Positions 31,365-40,008 are shown, numbered from the stretch's first letter. The stretch is DNA of 42,803 nucleotides from Acidobacteriota bacterium (GCA_018897435.1 JAHIKI010000083.1:1-42803), one strand, 5' to 3'. A program made the numbers and translations. Notes: a model not told the origin generated them from the sequence alone.

Positions 31365-32636
31365 TCAGATGACAAAGCCATCGGGGATTTCCATGTCTTT
31401 GGGAATAACGGTGATGCCATCCACGATGTTATATCGGTCATGGGAGAAATTCATCAGACCTTTTTCGTTCAATATGCGCACCTGGTCGCCGATGCGCACA
31501 TTCTTGTCCAATATGGCATTGCGGATGTTGCAATTCTGCCCTACACCGACATGGCAGCGCCGGCGCTTGGTATTCTCCGCTTTCTCTTCTAAACTCTCAT
31601 AGAAATCGGCACCCATCATGACCACCCTTTCCAGGTAGGTATTGGCGCGAATAAGCGAGCGTGTGCCGATGATGGTGTTGCTCAATTTGCTGCCTTCAAT
31701 GATCGAACCGTCGGAGATCAGTGAGTAATGGACGTCGCAGTGTTCTATCTTGCTGCCGGGCAAAAAACGTTTGCGGGTGAAGATCGGGGTGTTTTCATTG
31801 TAAAAATCGAAATGCGGGATAGGGTTGGCGAAATCCAGGTTGGCTTCGAAAAAGGCCTTGATGGTTCCGATGTCTTCCCAGTAGTCGGTAAACACATAAG
31901 CGAACACCTGGCTTTCGGCCAGGGCGTCGGGGATGACCTCGCGCCCGAAGTCCTCCTTGACATTGTGTTCCAGAAGATCGATCAAAACATCCTTTTTAAA
32001 GATGTAAATGCCCATGGAAGCGATATAATTCAGATTATTCTCCTTGATGTCCAGGTAGGTGTTCGGCGTGAACAGTTCATCAAGCTGGGCATTTTCCTTG
32101 GGTTTTTCCACAAATTTTACAATACGCAGATGGTCGTTGATCTGCAAAATGCCGAAATCCCCGGCTTGTTCCCGCAAAACCGGTTTGACGGCGATAGTAA
32201 TATCGGCATTTTTTTCCTTATGATAATTCATGAAATCAAGCAGATTGATGCGGTACAACTGGTCGCCGGAGAGCACCACCACGTGTTCGACTTTTTGGTG
32301 CTTGATATAATGTAAGTTTTTGCGCACGGCATCGGCCGTGCCCTGATACCAGTTAGAATCCTCGATGGTCTGTTGGGCGGCGAGTATTTGCAAAAAACCA
32401 TCCGAAAAGCCATCGAAACGGTAAGATTGCGAGATATGACGATGCAGGGAAGCGGTATTGAATTGGGTCAAAACCATGATTTTCCTGATGTTCCAATGCA
32501 GGCAGTTGGATATGGGAATGTCGATGAGGCGAAATTTTCCGCCGATTGGGACCGCCGGTTTGGCCCGGAACTTGGTCAGGGGATACAGCCGGGTGCCCCG
32601 GCCGCCTCCCAGTATCACAGCCAGTACATTTTTCAT
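31365..32636 (-). CDS. glgC: Glucose-1-phosphate adenylyltransferase
   Basis: 423 residues; makes ADP-glucose for glycogen synthesis. AVILGGGRGTRLYPLTKFRAKPAVPIGGKFRLIDIPISNC is the diagnostic N-terminal region (positions 7-46), and SGDQLYRINL and a left-handed beta-helix C-terminus follow. ATG 32636 is fixed by homology of this N-terminus. It lies six bases after a near-consensus -10 and has no Shine-Dalgarno, pointing to a leaderless message. No other glg gene is in the window. Confidence 0.95.
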   Translation of the reverse strand: MKNVLAVILGGGRGTRLYPLTKFRAKPAVPIGGKFRLIDIPISNCLHWNIRKIMVLTQFNTASLHRHISQSYRFDGFSDGFLQILAAQQTIEDSNWYQGTADAVRKNLHYIKHQKVEHVVVLSGDQLYRINLLDFMNYHKEKNADITIAVKPVLREQAGDFGILQINDHLRIVKFVEKPKENAQLDELFTPNTYLDIKENNLNYIASMGIYIFKKDVLIDLLEHNVKEDFGREVIPDALAESQVFAYVFTDYWEDIGTIKAFFEANLDFANPIPHFDFYNENTPIFTRKRFLPGSKIEHCDVHYSLISDGSIIEGSKLSNTIIGTRSLIRANTYLERVVMMGADFYESLEEKAENTKRRRCHVGVGQNCNIRNAILDKNVRIGDQVRILNEKGLMNFSHDRYNIVDGITVIPKDMEIPDGFVI

Positions 32637-32642
32637 AGTTCA

Positions 32643-32671
32643 ATAATAAATTTTGAATGAATGAATGTCAA
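32643..32671 (-). promoter_or_regulatory. Promoter of glgC (leaderless geometry)
   Basis: Perfect TTGACA (32671-32666), 17 bp containing three ATTC units, TATTAT (32648-32643). The start codon begins six bases further on. Confidence 0.72.
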
Positions 32672-32683
32672 GCCGATTACTAA

Positions 32684-32787
32684 GAGACAAGTGACGAGTA
32701 ACGAGTGACGAAGAACCACAATATATCGATCTATTGCTATTAATTCTTTCTCTTTCTAATCACTAGTCACTTGTTACTTGTCACTGA
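32684..32787. repeat. Inverted array of 7-base units, locus A
   Basis: Left arm units from 32684: GAGACAA, GTGACGA, GTAACGA, GTGACGA. Right arm, read on the complement from 32784: GTGACAA, GTAACAA, GTGACTA. The arms (32691-32711 and 32764-32784) form a 21 bp stem with G-U-type differences around a 52-base loop. It lies in the only gap between the lolD-like stop and the glgC promoter. Confidence 0.7.
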
Positions 32788-32789
32788 TC

Positions 32790-33473
32790 TTATATCTCCT
32801 CGAGCTGGCCCCCGTGCAAAAGATATCTCCTGTCGGTCAATGCCGCCAGCTGCGGGTTGTGGGTGGCGATGACGGAGCTGAGTCCGCGTTCACGGATCAT
32901 GCGCTTAAACACGGCAAATACACTTTCCCCGGTTTTCCAATCCAAACTGCCGGTGGGCTCGTCTGCCAGCAGCAGCCGCGGACTGTTGACCAGGCTGCGG
33001 GCGATAGCCGCGCGCTGCTTCTCGCCCCCGGACAACTGGTAAGGCATGGCTTCGAGTTTGTCATGCAGGCCGACTTCGCCAAGCAGCCTTTGAGCGGCGG
33101 CAAAAGCCGGTTCACGATTAAACTGTTGGATCAATGCGGGTGATGCCACATTTTCACTGACCGTCAGTTCGGGCATCAGGTAATGGAATTGAAAAACGAA
33201 GCCGATGTCGCGGTTGCGATAAACGGCCAGCCGCTTGCGGTTGAAAGCGCCGATGTCCTGTCCGGCAAAGCGCACCTGGCCGCGGTCGGGAGAATCCAGG
33301 GAACCCAGCAGGTGCAGCAGAGTGCTTTTCCCGGAACCCGAGGCACCGGTGATGGCCACTACGCTCCCCTGCTCCACGCGCAGATTGAGGTTCTGCAAAA
33401 TGACCAGCTTTTTTTTGTCTGGTTGGGTGAAACTCTTCTCAATATCCAGTGCTTCCAGAACAATATCCGCCAT
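32790..33473 (-). CDS. LolD/MacB-type ABC transporter ATPase
   Basis: 227 residues. Walker A GASGSGKST, Q-loop FVFQ, signature LSGGEKQRAAIARSLV, Walker B LLLADEPTGSLD, and a switch His in ATHNPQ. Closest in type to LolD, which powers lipoprotein extraction from the inner membrane. The LolC/E-like permease that normally adjoins is absent here; the gene instead follows an NlpC/P60 lipoprotein gene by 12 bases. ATG 33473 has GGGAGG upstream. Confidence 0.88.
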   Translation of the reverse strand: MADIVLEALDIEKSFTQPDKKKLVILQNLNLRVEQGSVVAITGASGSGKSTLLHLLGSLDSPDRGQVRFAGQDIGAFNRKRLAVYRNRDIGFVFQFHYLMPELTVSENVASPALIQQFNREPAFAAAQRLLGEVGLHDKLEAMPYQLSGGEKQRAAIARSLVNSPRLLLADEPTGSLDWKTGESVFAVFKRMIRERGLSSVIATHNPQLAALTDRRYLLHGGQLEEI

Positions 33474-33485
33474 ACTTCCTCCCGG

Positions 33486-33971
33486 TCAACGTCCGCTTGG
33501 CAAAACCGCTACCACGGTATGCAAATGCGACCGCCAGTATTCGTTCAGCGTCTCAAACCTGACCCAGCCAGCCGCATTGGGAGCATGGACAAAGCGATTT
33601 TTGCCGATGTAGATAGCCGAATGCCAAATTTTTTTCAGTTTAAAAACCAAAATATCCCCCGCAGCGGCGTATTTCAACTTGATGGTGCTTTTGATCCGGG
33701 CCTGTTCGCGGGCACTGCGCGGCAAGCGGATGCCAAAACAATCGTAAACGTAGAAAACCAGGCCGCTGCAGTCAAAGCCGTCGATGTCGCTGCCGCCGTG
33801 CACGTAGGGGATACCTGCCAGGTTTTGGGCCAGGCCGACTATCTGTCGGCGCAGGACATTCCGGGCTTGCGGTTCGGTCATGATCGCGCAAGCAGAAAAG
33901 GCCAGCAGCAAAATAATGGAGAAATAAAACTGGTTTTTCACTTGTCTCCGGCGTGCCCGGATATTGTTCAT
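33486..33971 (-). CDS. NlpC/P60-family lipoprotein
   Basis: 161 residues. N-terminal basic region and hydrophobic stretch ending in AFSAC (lipobox, C28). The NlpC/P60 domain has C68 in DGFDCSGLV, H117 in WHSAIYIG and H129 in FVHAP, the Cys-His-His set of papain-like murein endopeptidases. It is short, so it is essentially signal plus one catalytic domain. It starts 34 bases after the end of tRNA-Leu and could be read from the tRNA promoter. Confidence 0.88.
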   Translation of the reverse strand: MNNIRARRRQVKNQFYFSIILLLAFSACAIMTEPQARNVLRRQIVGLAQNLAGIPYVHGGSDIDGFDCSGLVFYVYDCFGIRLPRSAREQARIKSTIKLKYAAAGDILVFKLKKIWHSAIYIGKNRFVHAPNAAGWVRFETLNEYWRSHLHTVVAVLPSGR

Positions 33972-34005
33972 TTGACATGTCCTTTGTCGGTCGGGATAAT
34001 GAATT

Positions 34006-34087
34006 TGCGAAAGGGGGGACTCGAACCCCCAGGCCTCGCGGCATCAGATCCTAAGTCTGACGTGTCTGCCAATTCCACCACTTTCGC
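34006..34087 (-). tRNA. tRNA-Leu (anticodon UAG)
   Basis: Acceptor arms GCGAAAG (34087-34081) and CTTTCGC (34013-34007) pair fully, with A as discriminator at 34006. D-arm TGGTGGAATTGGCAGACAC, anticodon loop CTTAGGA with anticodon TAG at 34053-34051, long variable arm GCC-GCGA-GGC (class II tRNA), T arm GGGGGTTCGAGTCCCCC. CCA is not encoded. Confidence 0.96.
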
Positions 34088-34101
34088 GCCCGCTTGAAGC
34101 G

Positions 34102-34130
34102 AAAATATCATTATTCACCGGGGTTGTCAA
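34102..34130 (-). promoter_or_regulatory. Promoter of tRNA-Leu
   Basis: Perfect TTGACA (34130-34125), 17 bp, TATTTT (34107-34102), about 15 bases before the mature 5' end. Confidence 0.65.
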
Positions 34131-34181
34131 ATCACAGCCACGCCTCTGTTCCGGCCCGAGAATGAGAAACATGCAGGCAAT

Positions 34182-34210
34182 TTGACAAAAAAAAAGCGAT
34201 TTGTTATGGT
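34182..34210 (+). promoter_or_regulatory. Promoter of the solute-binding protein gene
   Basis: Perfect TTGACA (34182-34187), 17 bp, TATGGT (34205-34210). A leader of about 20 bases carries AGGGAGG (34227-34233) before ATG 34239. Confidence 0.65.
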
Positions 34211-34238
34211 TATTACAAATCATTTTAGGGAGGTCAGG

Positions 34239-35081
34239 ATGTCAAATAAAATATTCCGGTTTAACAGAACCTTATTGGGCCCTTTCCTGGTTCTCTGCCT
34301 GCTCTGCGTCTTCTGGCAAACTGGATGCGGAATGCAGACCCAGGAGATCAAAAAAGAAACCGGCAAGCTGGAAAAGATCAAGGCCGCCGGCAAGATCGTG
34401 GTCGGCACCAGCAGCGATTATCCGCCCTACGAATTCCACCTGCTCCCCGAACTTGAAAGCGAGATGGTCGGCATCGATATCGACATCGCCGAAGCCATCG
34501 CCGCCAACTTGAATGTCAAGCTGGAGATCCGGGACATTGTTTTCAGCAAACTGTTCGATGAGTTGATCGCCGAGCGCATCGACCTGGCTCTGGCCGGGCT
34601 GAGTCCCACCGCAAGCCGCAAGCAGGTCGCCGATTTTTCCATCCCCTATTACCAGGCCATCCAGAACATGTTGATCCGGGCCGCGGACAAGGACAGGATC
34701 AAACTGTTGGAAGACCTGCGCGGCAAGGTGGTAGGAACGCAGAAAGGGTCGATCCAGGAAGACATGGCCCGCAAATCGATCGACGGTGCCACCTTTTTCT
34801 TTCACGAGAGCATCACCGAGTTAATCAACGCCCTGCGCCAGCAGAAGCTCGACGCCGTCATTTTGGAAAAGCCAGTGGCCGATGCCTACGTTTCCATAAA
34901 CAAGGACCTGATAAACCTGGAGTGCAGTACCGACTCCGTGCCCCTGGGCTCAGCCATCGCCGTGAAAAAAGGCGACATCGACCTTTTGGAGCGGCTCAAC
35001 CAAATCCTGGCTGATTTGATTAGGGAAAACAAGATCACCGAATTCGTCCAGGACGCCAAGGTACTCACTGACAAGATATAG
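34239..35081 (+). CDS. Amino-acid-type ABC transporter substrate-binding lipoprotein (SBP_bac_3)
   Basis: 280 residues from ATG 34239. Signal ending in QTGC (lipobox, C30). The periplasmic binding protein family 3 pattern follows: KIVVGTSSDYPPYEF, MVGIDIDIAEAIAANL, LALAGLSPTASRKQVADFSIPYY (the conserved T-x-x-R binding region), and LRGKVVGTQKGSIQE. It should bind a polar amino acid or similar. No permease or ATPase of the system is adjacent. The start is set by AGGGAGG five bases upstream; the longer frame from 34182 begins inside the -35. Confidence 0.9.
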   Translation: MSNKIFRFNRTLLGPFLVLCLLCVFWQTGCGMQTQEIKKETGKLEKIKAAGKIVVGTSSDYPPYEFHLLPELESEMVGIDIDIAEAIAANLNVKLEIRDIVFSKLFDELIAERIDLALAGLSPTASRKQVADFSIPYYQAIQNMLIRAADKDRIKLLEDLRGKVVGTQKGSIQEDMARKSIDGATFFFHESITELINALRQQKLDAVILEKPVADAYVSINKDLINLECSTDSVPLGSAIAVKKGDIDLLERLNQILADLIRENKITEFVQDAKVLTDKI

Positions 35082-35185
35082 AAATTTTTAAATCGACGCC
35101 TGCCGCTGAAAATCGGGTTTGATTTTAAAAATGCTTTCAACCGCAAGCCAACAAAACGGGATTTCATTAAGGAGCGCAGCCCAGC

Positions 35186-37177
35186 ATGATCAGCCTGCAG
35201 AACATCGGCCTGACATACAACGACAAAATTATTTTCGAGAGAATTTCCTGGCTGATCACGGAAAGGAGCCGCATCGGCCTGGTCGGCGACAACGGCGCCG
35301 GCAAAACCACACTGTTCAGGGCCATCAAAGGTGGAACCTCCCTGGACGACGGGATGATCGAGATCGCCAAGAACAGGCGCATCGGCTACCTGCCCCAGGA
35401 CATGGTCGAGCTGGAACCCCTGCCGGTCATGGAGTACCTGAAACGGAAAACTGGCCATGAACTGCTGGAAAAAAACATCCAGAATTACCAGGACAAGATC
35501 GCCGGCGGCGACCACCGCGAGGCCGGCTTTGCCGCCGATCTGAAAAAATACGACGCAGCGGCTGAAGCGTTCCTGGTCCGGGACGGCTACGGCTTTGAAG
35601 CCCGGGCCCGGCGCATCCTCAAAGGCTTGGGTTTCCATTCCGGCGCTGATGAAAAAAACTGCTGCGATTTTTCCGGCGGCTGGAAAATGAGGATATTCCT
35701 GGCTGTCATCCTGCTGTCCGAACCGGACATCATGCTCCTGGACGAGCCTACCAACCACCTGGACACCGAAAGCATGGAATGGCTTGAAAATTACCTGAGA
35801 AATTACGGCGGCACCTTGATGGCCATTTCCCATGACCACATGTTCCTGGACAAGATGATCAGCCAGATCGCCGAACTCAATCGGGGCAAGATCACCATTT
35901 ACAAGGGGAATTATTCACATTACCTCAAGGAAAAAGAGAAGAGAGCAGCCGCCCAGCAAAAGCGGCGTGAGCTGCAAAAAGCCGAGATCAAACGCATCCA
36001 GGCCTATATTGACCGTTTTCGTGCCAAAGCCAGCAAGGCTTCCGAAGTCCAAAGCCGCATCAAGCAATTGGAAAAATTTGACCTGGTCCCCGAAGGCGAA
36101 AAGACGAGAAAGGTCAATTTCCGCTTTCCGGAAGCAAAACGCAGCGGCAAGGAGGTTCTTACCGTCAGGGAATTGGGTAAAAATTATGGAAAACTAACAG
36201 TTTTTTCGAATATCAATTTCACGGTCAGCCGCGGCGAAAAGATCGCCCTTCTTGGTGTCAATGGCGCCGGAAAATCCACTCTGGCCCGTATCCTGGCCCA
36301 GAGGGAAAATCCCAGCCAAGGGTCCGTGCAATGGGGTTTTCAGGTGAAGCCGGCTTTCTTTTCCCAGGAAAGCCAGCAGAATGTAGCCTACAGACGCACG
36401 GTCTGGCAGGAGGTACGTGATGTCGAAAGCCAAGCCAGCGACCTGGAAATGAGGAACTTGCTTGGCGCCTTCCTTTTCTCCGGAGACGACATCCACAAAC
36501 CAGTGGCCGTGCTTTCGGGCGGAGAAAAAAGCCGCCTGGCCCTGGTCAAGATCCTGCTGCGCAACAGCAATTGCCTGATCCTGGACGAGCCGACCAACCA
36601 CCTGGACGTCAAGACCAAGGACATTTTTCAAAACGCCTTGCTGCACTATTCCGGGACCATCATCCTGGTTTCCCACGACCGCTATTTTCTGGACCACCTG
36701 GTGCGGCGCGTTTTCGAGATCCGCGACGGGAGCCTGCATGAATACATAGGCAATTACTCTTATTTCATAGAGAAGCGAGACGCGGAAAGGGCTGTCGCCG
36801 CGCAATTTGAGCTTGTAGAAACAGGTTCCGCGGACGCAGCGGGGGCAGAGACGGGATCGTCCCTTCCCGGCTTTAAAAAAACGGGAAAATCCCGGGAACT
36901 GCGCCGCCTGGAAGCCGAAGCGAGGAACCAGCGCGGAAAGATCAAAAAGGGAATTGCCCGGAAACTTCATAAACTGGAAGCGGAGATATTGGAACTGGAA
37001 ACCATCAAAACCCGGAACCAAGAGCTGTTGTGCGATCCGGAATTGTTGCAGGAATCGGTCCGCATCAAGCCGCTGATGCAGGAGTTGAACCACGCCAAAC
37101 ACCGCCTTGAGGAACTCTTCCGCCTTTGGGAAGAACTTATGAAGCAGCAGGAAGACCTGGACACGTCGAAGTCATGA
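35186..37177 (+). CDS. ABC-F family ATPase (Uup/YheS-like)
   Basis: 663 residues with two ABC domains and no membrane segments. First domain Walker A GDNGAGKTT, Walker B MLLDEPTNHLD; second domain Walker A GVNGAGKST, LSGGEKSRLALV, Walker B LILDEPTNHLD. Between them is a helical linker rich in Lys/Arg (about 250-300), and the C-terminus has a coiled coil (about 570-660), as in Uup. ABC-F proteins bind the ribosomal E site and relieve stalls; some give antibiotic resistance, but the linker alone does not show that. The preceding 104-base gap has only AAGGAG (35169-35174), 11 bases before ATG. Confidence 0.92.
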   Translation: MISLQNIGLTYNDKIIFERISWLITERSRIGLVGDNGAGKTTLFRAIKGGTSLDDGMIEIAKNRRIGYLPQDMVELEPLPVMEYLKRKTGHELLEKNIQNYQDKIAGGDHREAGFAADLKKYDAAAEAFLVRDGYGFEARARRILKGLGFHSGADEKNCCDFSGGWKMRIFLAVILLSEPDIMLLDEPTNHLDTESMEWLENYLRNYGGTLMAISHDHMFLDKMISQIAELNRGKITIYKGNYSHYLKEKEKRAAAQQKRRELQKAEIKRIQAYIDRFRAKASKASEVQSRIKQLEKFDLVPEGEKTRKVNFRFPEAKRSGKEVLTVRELGKNYGKLTVFSNINFTVSRGEKIALLGVNGAGKSTLARILAQRENPSQGSVQWGFQVKPAFFSQESQQNVAYRRTVWQEVRDVESQASDLEMRNLLGAFLFSGDDIHKPVAVLSGGEKSRLALVKILLRNSNCLILDEPTNHLDVKTKDIFQNALLHYSGTIILVSHDRYFLDHLVRRVFEIRDGSLHEYIGNYSYFIEKRDAERAVAAQFELVETGSADAAGAETGSSLPGFKKTGKSRELRRLEAEARNQRGKIKKGIARKLHKLEAEILELETIKTRNQELLCDPELLQESVRIKPLMQELNHAKHRLEELFRLWEELMKQQEDLDTSKS

Positions 37178-37227
37178 AGCTGTTTCCAACATCTTGCCCT
37201 TATGATAAAATCTATTTTGGAGGACGC

Positions 37228-37971
37228 ATGATCAAAAAAACATTGATGGCTCTTATGACTCTGGCGTTACTTGGAACGCAAGCGCCTGCACAGACCCCGG
37301 AAGAGCTTATCGCTGAAGGAGACGCATTGTACGCGCTGCGACAGGATCCGCTTCTGGCCGCACAATCGCTGGCCAAATACCAGGAAGCCCTGCGCCAAGC
37401 ACCCGATCATTATGAAGCCCTGTGGAAAAATGCAAAGATTATGTATTATGTCGGCGACAATTCCACCGACAACAAAGAAAAACTGAAGATATTCAAGCAA
37501 GCCATGGATATCTGCAAAAAAGCTATCGCGCTCAGGCCCAACGACGTCGCAGGCCACTATTGGCTGGGTGTGCATACCGGCATGTACGGCGAAACCCGGG
37601 GTGTGCTTAAATCGCTGTTCCTGAAAGGCAGCATCATCTCGGAAATGAACAAAGCCATAGCCATCGACGGCAGCTACGAAAACGGCGGCGCCTACTGCGT
37701 CCTCGGGCGCTTGTATTTCAAAGTGCCCGGCCTTTTCGGCGGCAGTAATAAGAAGTCGCGCCTGAACCTGGAAAAGTGCCGGCAGATCGCCCCAAAAAAT
37801 TCGGTGAACCTGCTGTTTCTGGCCGAGACCTACTGGGCTTTGGACGAGGAAAAGTTGGCTGTCCAGACATTGCAAGAACTTTTAAGCATGGAACCCGATC
37901 CGCAGTTGATCCCGGAAACCGAAAAAGACAAGGTCGAAGGGCAGAAATTGCTCAAAAAATATACGAAATAA
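37228..37971 (+). CDS. Exported TPR-repeat protein
   Basis: 247 residues from ATG 37228, signal peptide about 1-20 (LMALMTLALLGTQAPA). TPR-like helices include AQSLAKYQEALRQAPDHYEALWKNA, MDICKKAIALRPNDVAGHYWLG and MNKAIAIDGSYENGGAY, and the LFGGSNKKSRLNLEKC block resembles the TatT-type TRAP-associated helical proteins. No TRAP transporter genes are adjacent, so only a scaffold or periplasmic role can be inferred. GGAGG at 37219-37223 decides the start over the in-frame upstream codon at 37126, which lies in the ABC-F gene. Confidence 0.8.
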   Translation: MIKKTLMALMTLALLGTQAPAQTPEELIAEGDALYALRQDPLLAAQSLAKYQEALRQAPDHYEALWKNAKIMYYVGDNSTDNKEKLKIFKQAMDICKKAIALRPNDVAGHYWLGVHTGMYGETRGVLKSLFLKGSIISEMNKAIAIDGSYENGGAYCVLGRLYFKVPGLFGGSNKKSRLNLEKCRQIAPKNSVNLLFLAETYWALDEEKLAVQTLQELLSMEPDPQLIPETEKDKVEGQKLLKKYTK

Positions 37972-37983
37972 AGGATTCCCCCC

Positions 37984-38012
37984 TTGCAAAAAACTCGTTT
38001 TTGAGGTAAATT
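37984..38012 (+). promoter_or_regulatory. Possible promoter of buk-ptb (leaderless geometry)
   Basis: TTGCAA (37984-37989), 17 bp, TAAATT (38007-38012), each 4 of 6 consensus positions. The -10 ends five bases before ATG 38018, but GAGGT at 38003-38007 could instead be a Shine-Dalgarno on a read-through message. Confidence 0.4.
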
Positions 38013-38017
38013 CAGTG

Positions 38018-39106
38018 ATGGCAAACAAATATATCCTGGCAATCAACCCTGGATCAACCTCAACCAAGATCGCGATATTTCTTGGTGAAGAAAAAATGCT
38101 GAGCCAGAATATTTCGCACTCGGCTGATGAATTGGCACCATTTCCCAGGATCATGGACCAGCACCATTTCCGGGAAAAAGTTATCCTCGATTTTTTAAAG
38201 AAGAATGCTTTTGACGTCAACCTGCTGGCGGCCGTGGTCGGCCGGGGCGGATTGTTGAGCCCCATGGCCTCCGGTACCTACCAGGTCAACGATGAAATGA
38301 TCGATTTTTTAAAAAATAACAAAATGGAGCACGCTTCCAACCTGGGGGCGTTATTGGCCAGCGATATCGCCATGATCGTCCCGGTCGACGCCTTTATTGT
38401 CGACCCGGTGGTGGTGGATGAAATGGCGGATATCGCCAGGATCACCGGTTTACCGGAGATCCGCCGCGTCAGCATTTTTCACGCCCTGAACCAGAAAGCG
38501 GCGGCCCACGAGGCGGCCAAAAAGCTCGGACGGTCCTACCAAAATTGCCGATTGATCGTCGCCCACTTGGGTGGCGGCATTTCCATAGGGGCCCATCTCA
38601 ACGGCAAGGTGATCGATGTCAACAACGCCCTGAACGGCGACGGGCCTTTCGCACCCGAGCGTGCCGGTTCGCTGCCCAGCTGGAGTTTGATCCAATTGGC
38701 CACATCCGGAAAATACGACCTACTCACGCTAAAGAAAATGATCACCGGCAAAGGCGGCATCGTCGCCCATCTCAAAATCAATGACATGAGAAAAGTGGAA
38801 GAAATGGTCAAGGCCGGCGACCGCGACGCCTCTCTGATCTTCGAAGCCATGGCCTACAACGTGGCCAAGGAGATCGGCTCGCTGGCCCCGGTGTTGGAAG
38901 GGAAAATCGATGCCATCGTTCTGACCGGCGGCATCGCCTACGACCAGTATTTCGTCGAACTCATTCGCCGCCGCGTCGAATTCCTGGCCCAACTGATCGT
39001 CCTGCCCGGAGAAGATGAAATGAAGGCATTGGCCCAGGGGGCGCTGCGCGTGTTATCTGGAGAAGAAGCCCTGAAACATTGGAAATATACAGGAGGAATG
39101 AAATGA
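38018..39106 (+). CDS. buk: Butyrate kinase
   Basis: 362 residues of the acetokinase family; butyryl phosphate + ADP to butyrate + ATP. ILAINPGSTSTKIAIF at the N-terminus, VVGRGGLL, NQKAAAHEAAKKLG, IVAHLGGGISIGAHLNGKVIDVNNALNGDGPFAPERAG and VLTGGIAYD are characteristic of butyrate rather than acetate kinases. The end overlaps ptb by four bases (ATGA). Substrates in such pairs can also be branched-chain acyl phosphates. GTG 38015 is an alternative start, one codon earlier. Confidence 0.94.
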   Translation: MANKYILAINPGSTSTKIAIFLGEEKMLSQNISHSADELAPFPRIMDQHHFREKVILDFLKKNAFDVNLLAAVVGRGGLLSPMASGTYQVNDEMIDFLKNNKMEHASNLGALLASDIAMIVPVDAFIVDPVVVDEMADIARITGLPEIRRVSIFHALNQKAAAHEAAKKLGRSYQNCRLIVAHLGGGISIGAHLNGKVIDVNNALNGDGPFAPERAGSLPSWSLIQLATSGKYDLLTLKKMITGKGGIVAHLKINDMRKVEEMVKAGDRDASLIFEAMAYNVAKEIGSLAPVLEGKIDAIVLTGGIAYDQYFVELIRRRVEFLAQLIVLPGEDEMKALAQGALRVLSGEEALKHWKYTGGMK

Positions 39107-40008
39107 ACCCGATGCGAAAGCTGAGTGAAATCGAAAACCTGGTCAAAGCAAAGAAAAATTACAAAATGGCCGTGGCTTTCGGCCAGGATGAAGACACCAT
39201 CCTGGCAACCCGGCGCGCCGTGGAAGAAAAGATCATCGACGCCATCCTGATCGGCGATGAAAAAGTCATCCGCGCCATATGCGCCAAATTGAAGATCGAT
39301 CCCGGCCTGTTCGAGATCGTAAATGAGCCCGACGAAAAAAAGAGTGGCGACAGGGCTGTGCGCATGATCATCGACGGCAAAGCCGACCTGCTGATGAAAG
39401 GCCTGATTTCCACGCCATATTATTTGAAACCAATCCTGAACAAGGAATACAACCTGGTGGCTAAGGACGGCGTCCTGTCGCATACGGCGATCCTGGAAAT
39501 ACCGACCTACGACAAGCTGCTGCTGGTCTCCGACGTGGCCATGATCCCCTACCCCGACCTGAACCAGAAAGTGCAGATGATCAATTATAACATCAAGATC
39601 GCCGCCAAGCTGGGCATCGAAAATCCCAAAGTGGCTATTCTTACGGCCAACGAAAAGGTCTCGGACAAGATGCCCTGCACCTTGGAAGCCGCGGTCATTG
39701 CCAAGATGGCCGAACGCAAACAGATCAAGGGTGCAATCGTTGACGGCCCCCTGGCCCTGGACGTGGCTATTTCCAAGCACGCCCTGGAAATCAAAGGCTT
39801 GACATCGCCGGTGGAAGGCTACGCCGACATCCTGATCATGCCCAATATCGAGGCCGGCAACATTTTTTACAAGGCCACCACCCTGCTGGCCAAGGGTATG
39901 CTGGCCGCGGTGGTCACCGGGGCTCCCTTCCCGGCCATCCTGACTTCCCGGGCCGACGACGACGATTCCAAGTACTATTCAATCGTTCTAGCTGCAGCCT
40001 TAGTCTGA
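39103..40008 (+). CDS. ptb: Phosphate butyryltransferase
   Basis: 301 residues of the PTA/PTB family; converts butyryl-CoA and phosphate to butyryl phosphate. ATRRAVEEKIIDAILIGDE, GKADLLMKGLISTPYYLKPIL, VLSHTAILEIPTYDKLLLVSDVAMIPYPD, DGPLALDVAISKHA and PNIEAGNIFYKA are family blocks. ATG 39103 has AGGAGG (39091-39096) six bases upstream and overlaps the buk stop, so kinase and transferase are coupled. Together they give one ATP per acyl-CoA. The last codons and stop lie in a perfect 14 bp inverted repeat. Confidence 0.94.
   Translation: MNPMRKLSEIENLVKAKKNYKMAVAFGQDEDTILATRRAVEEKIIDAILIGDEKVIRAICAKLKIDPGLFEIVNEPDEKKSGDRAVRMIIDGKADLLMKGLISTPYYLKPILNKEYNLVAKDGVLSHTAILEIPTYDKLLLVSDVAMIPYPDLNQKVQMINYNIKIAAKLGIENPKVAILTANEKVSDKMPCTLEAAVIAKMAERKQIKGAIVDGPLALDVAISKHALEIKGLTSPVEGYADILIMPNIEAGNIFYKATTLLAKGMLAAVVTGAPFPAILTSRADDDDSKYYSIVLAAALV

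Noticed and set aside
32684..32787. Simple rho-independent terminator of the lolD-like gene
   Set aside because: The loop is 52 bases and no T-run follows either arm; the 7-base phase is not a terminator feature.
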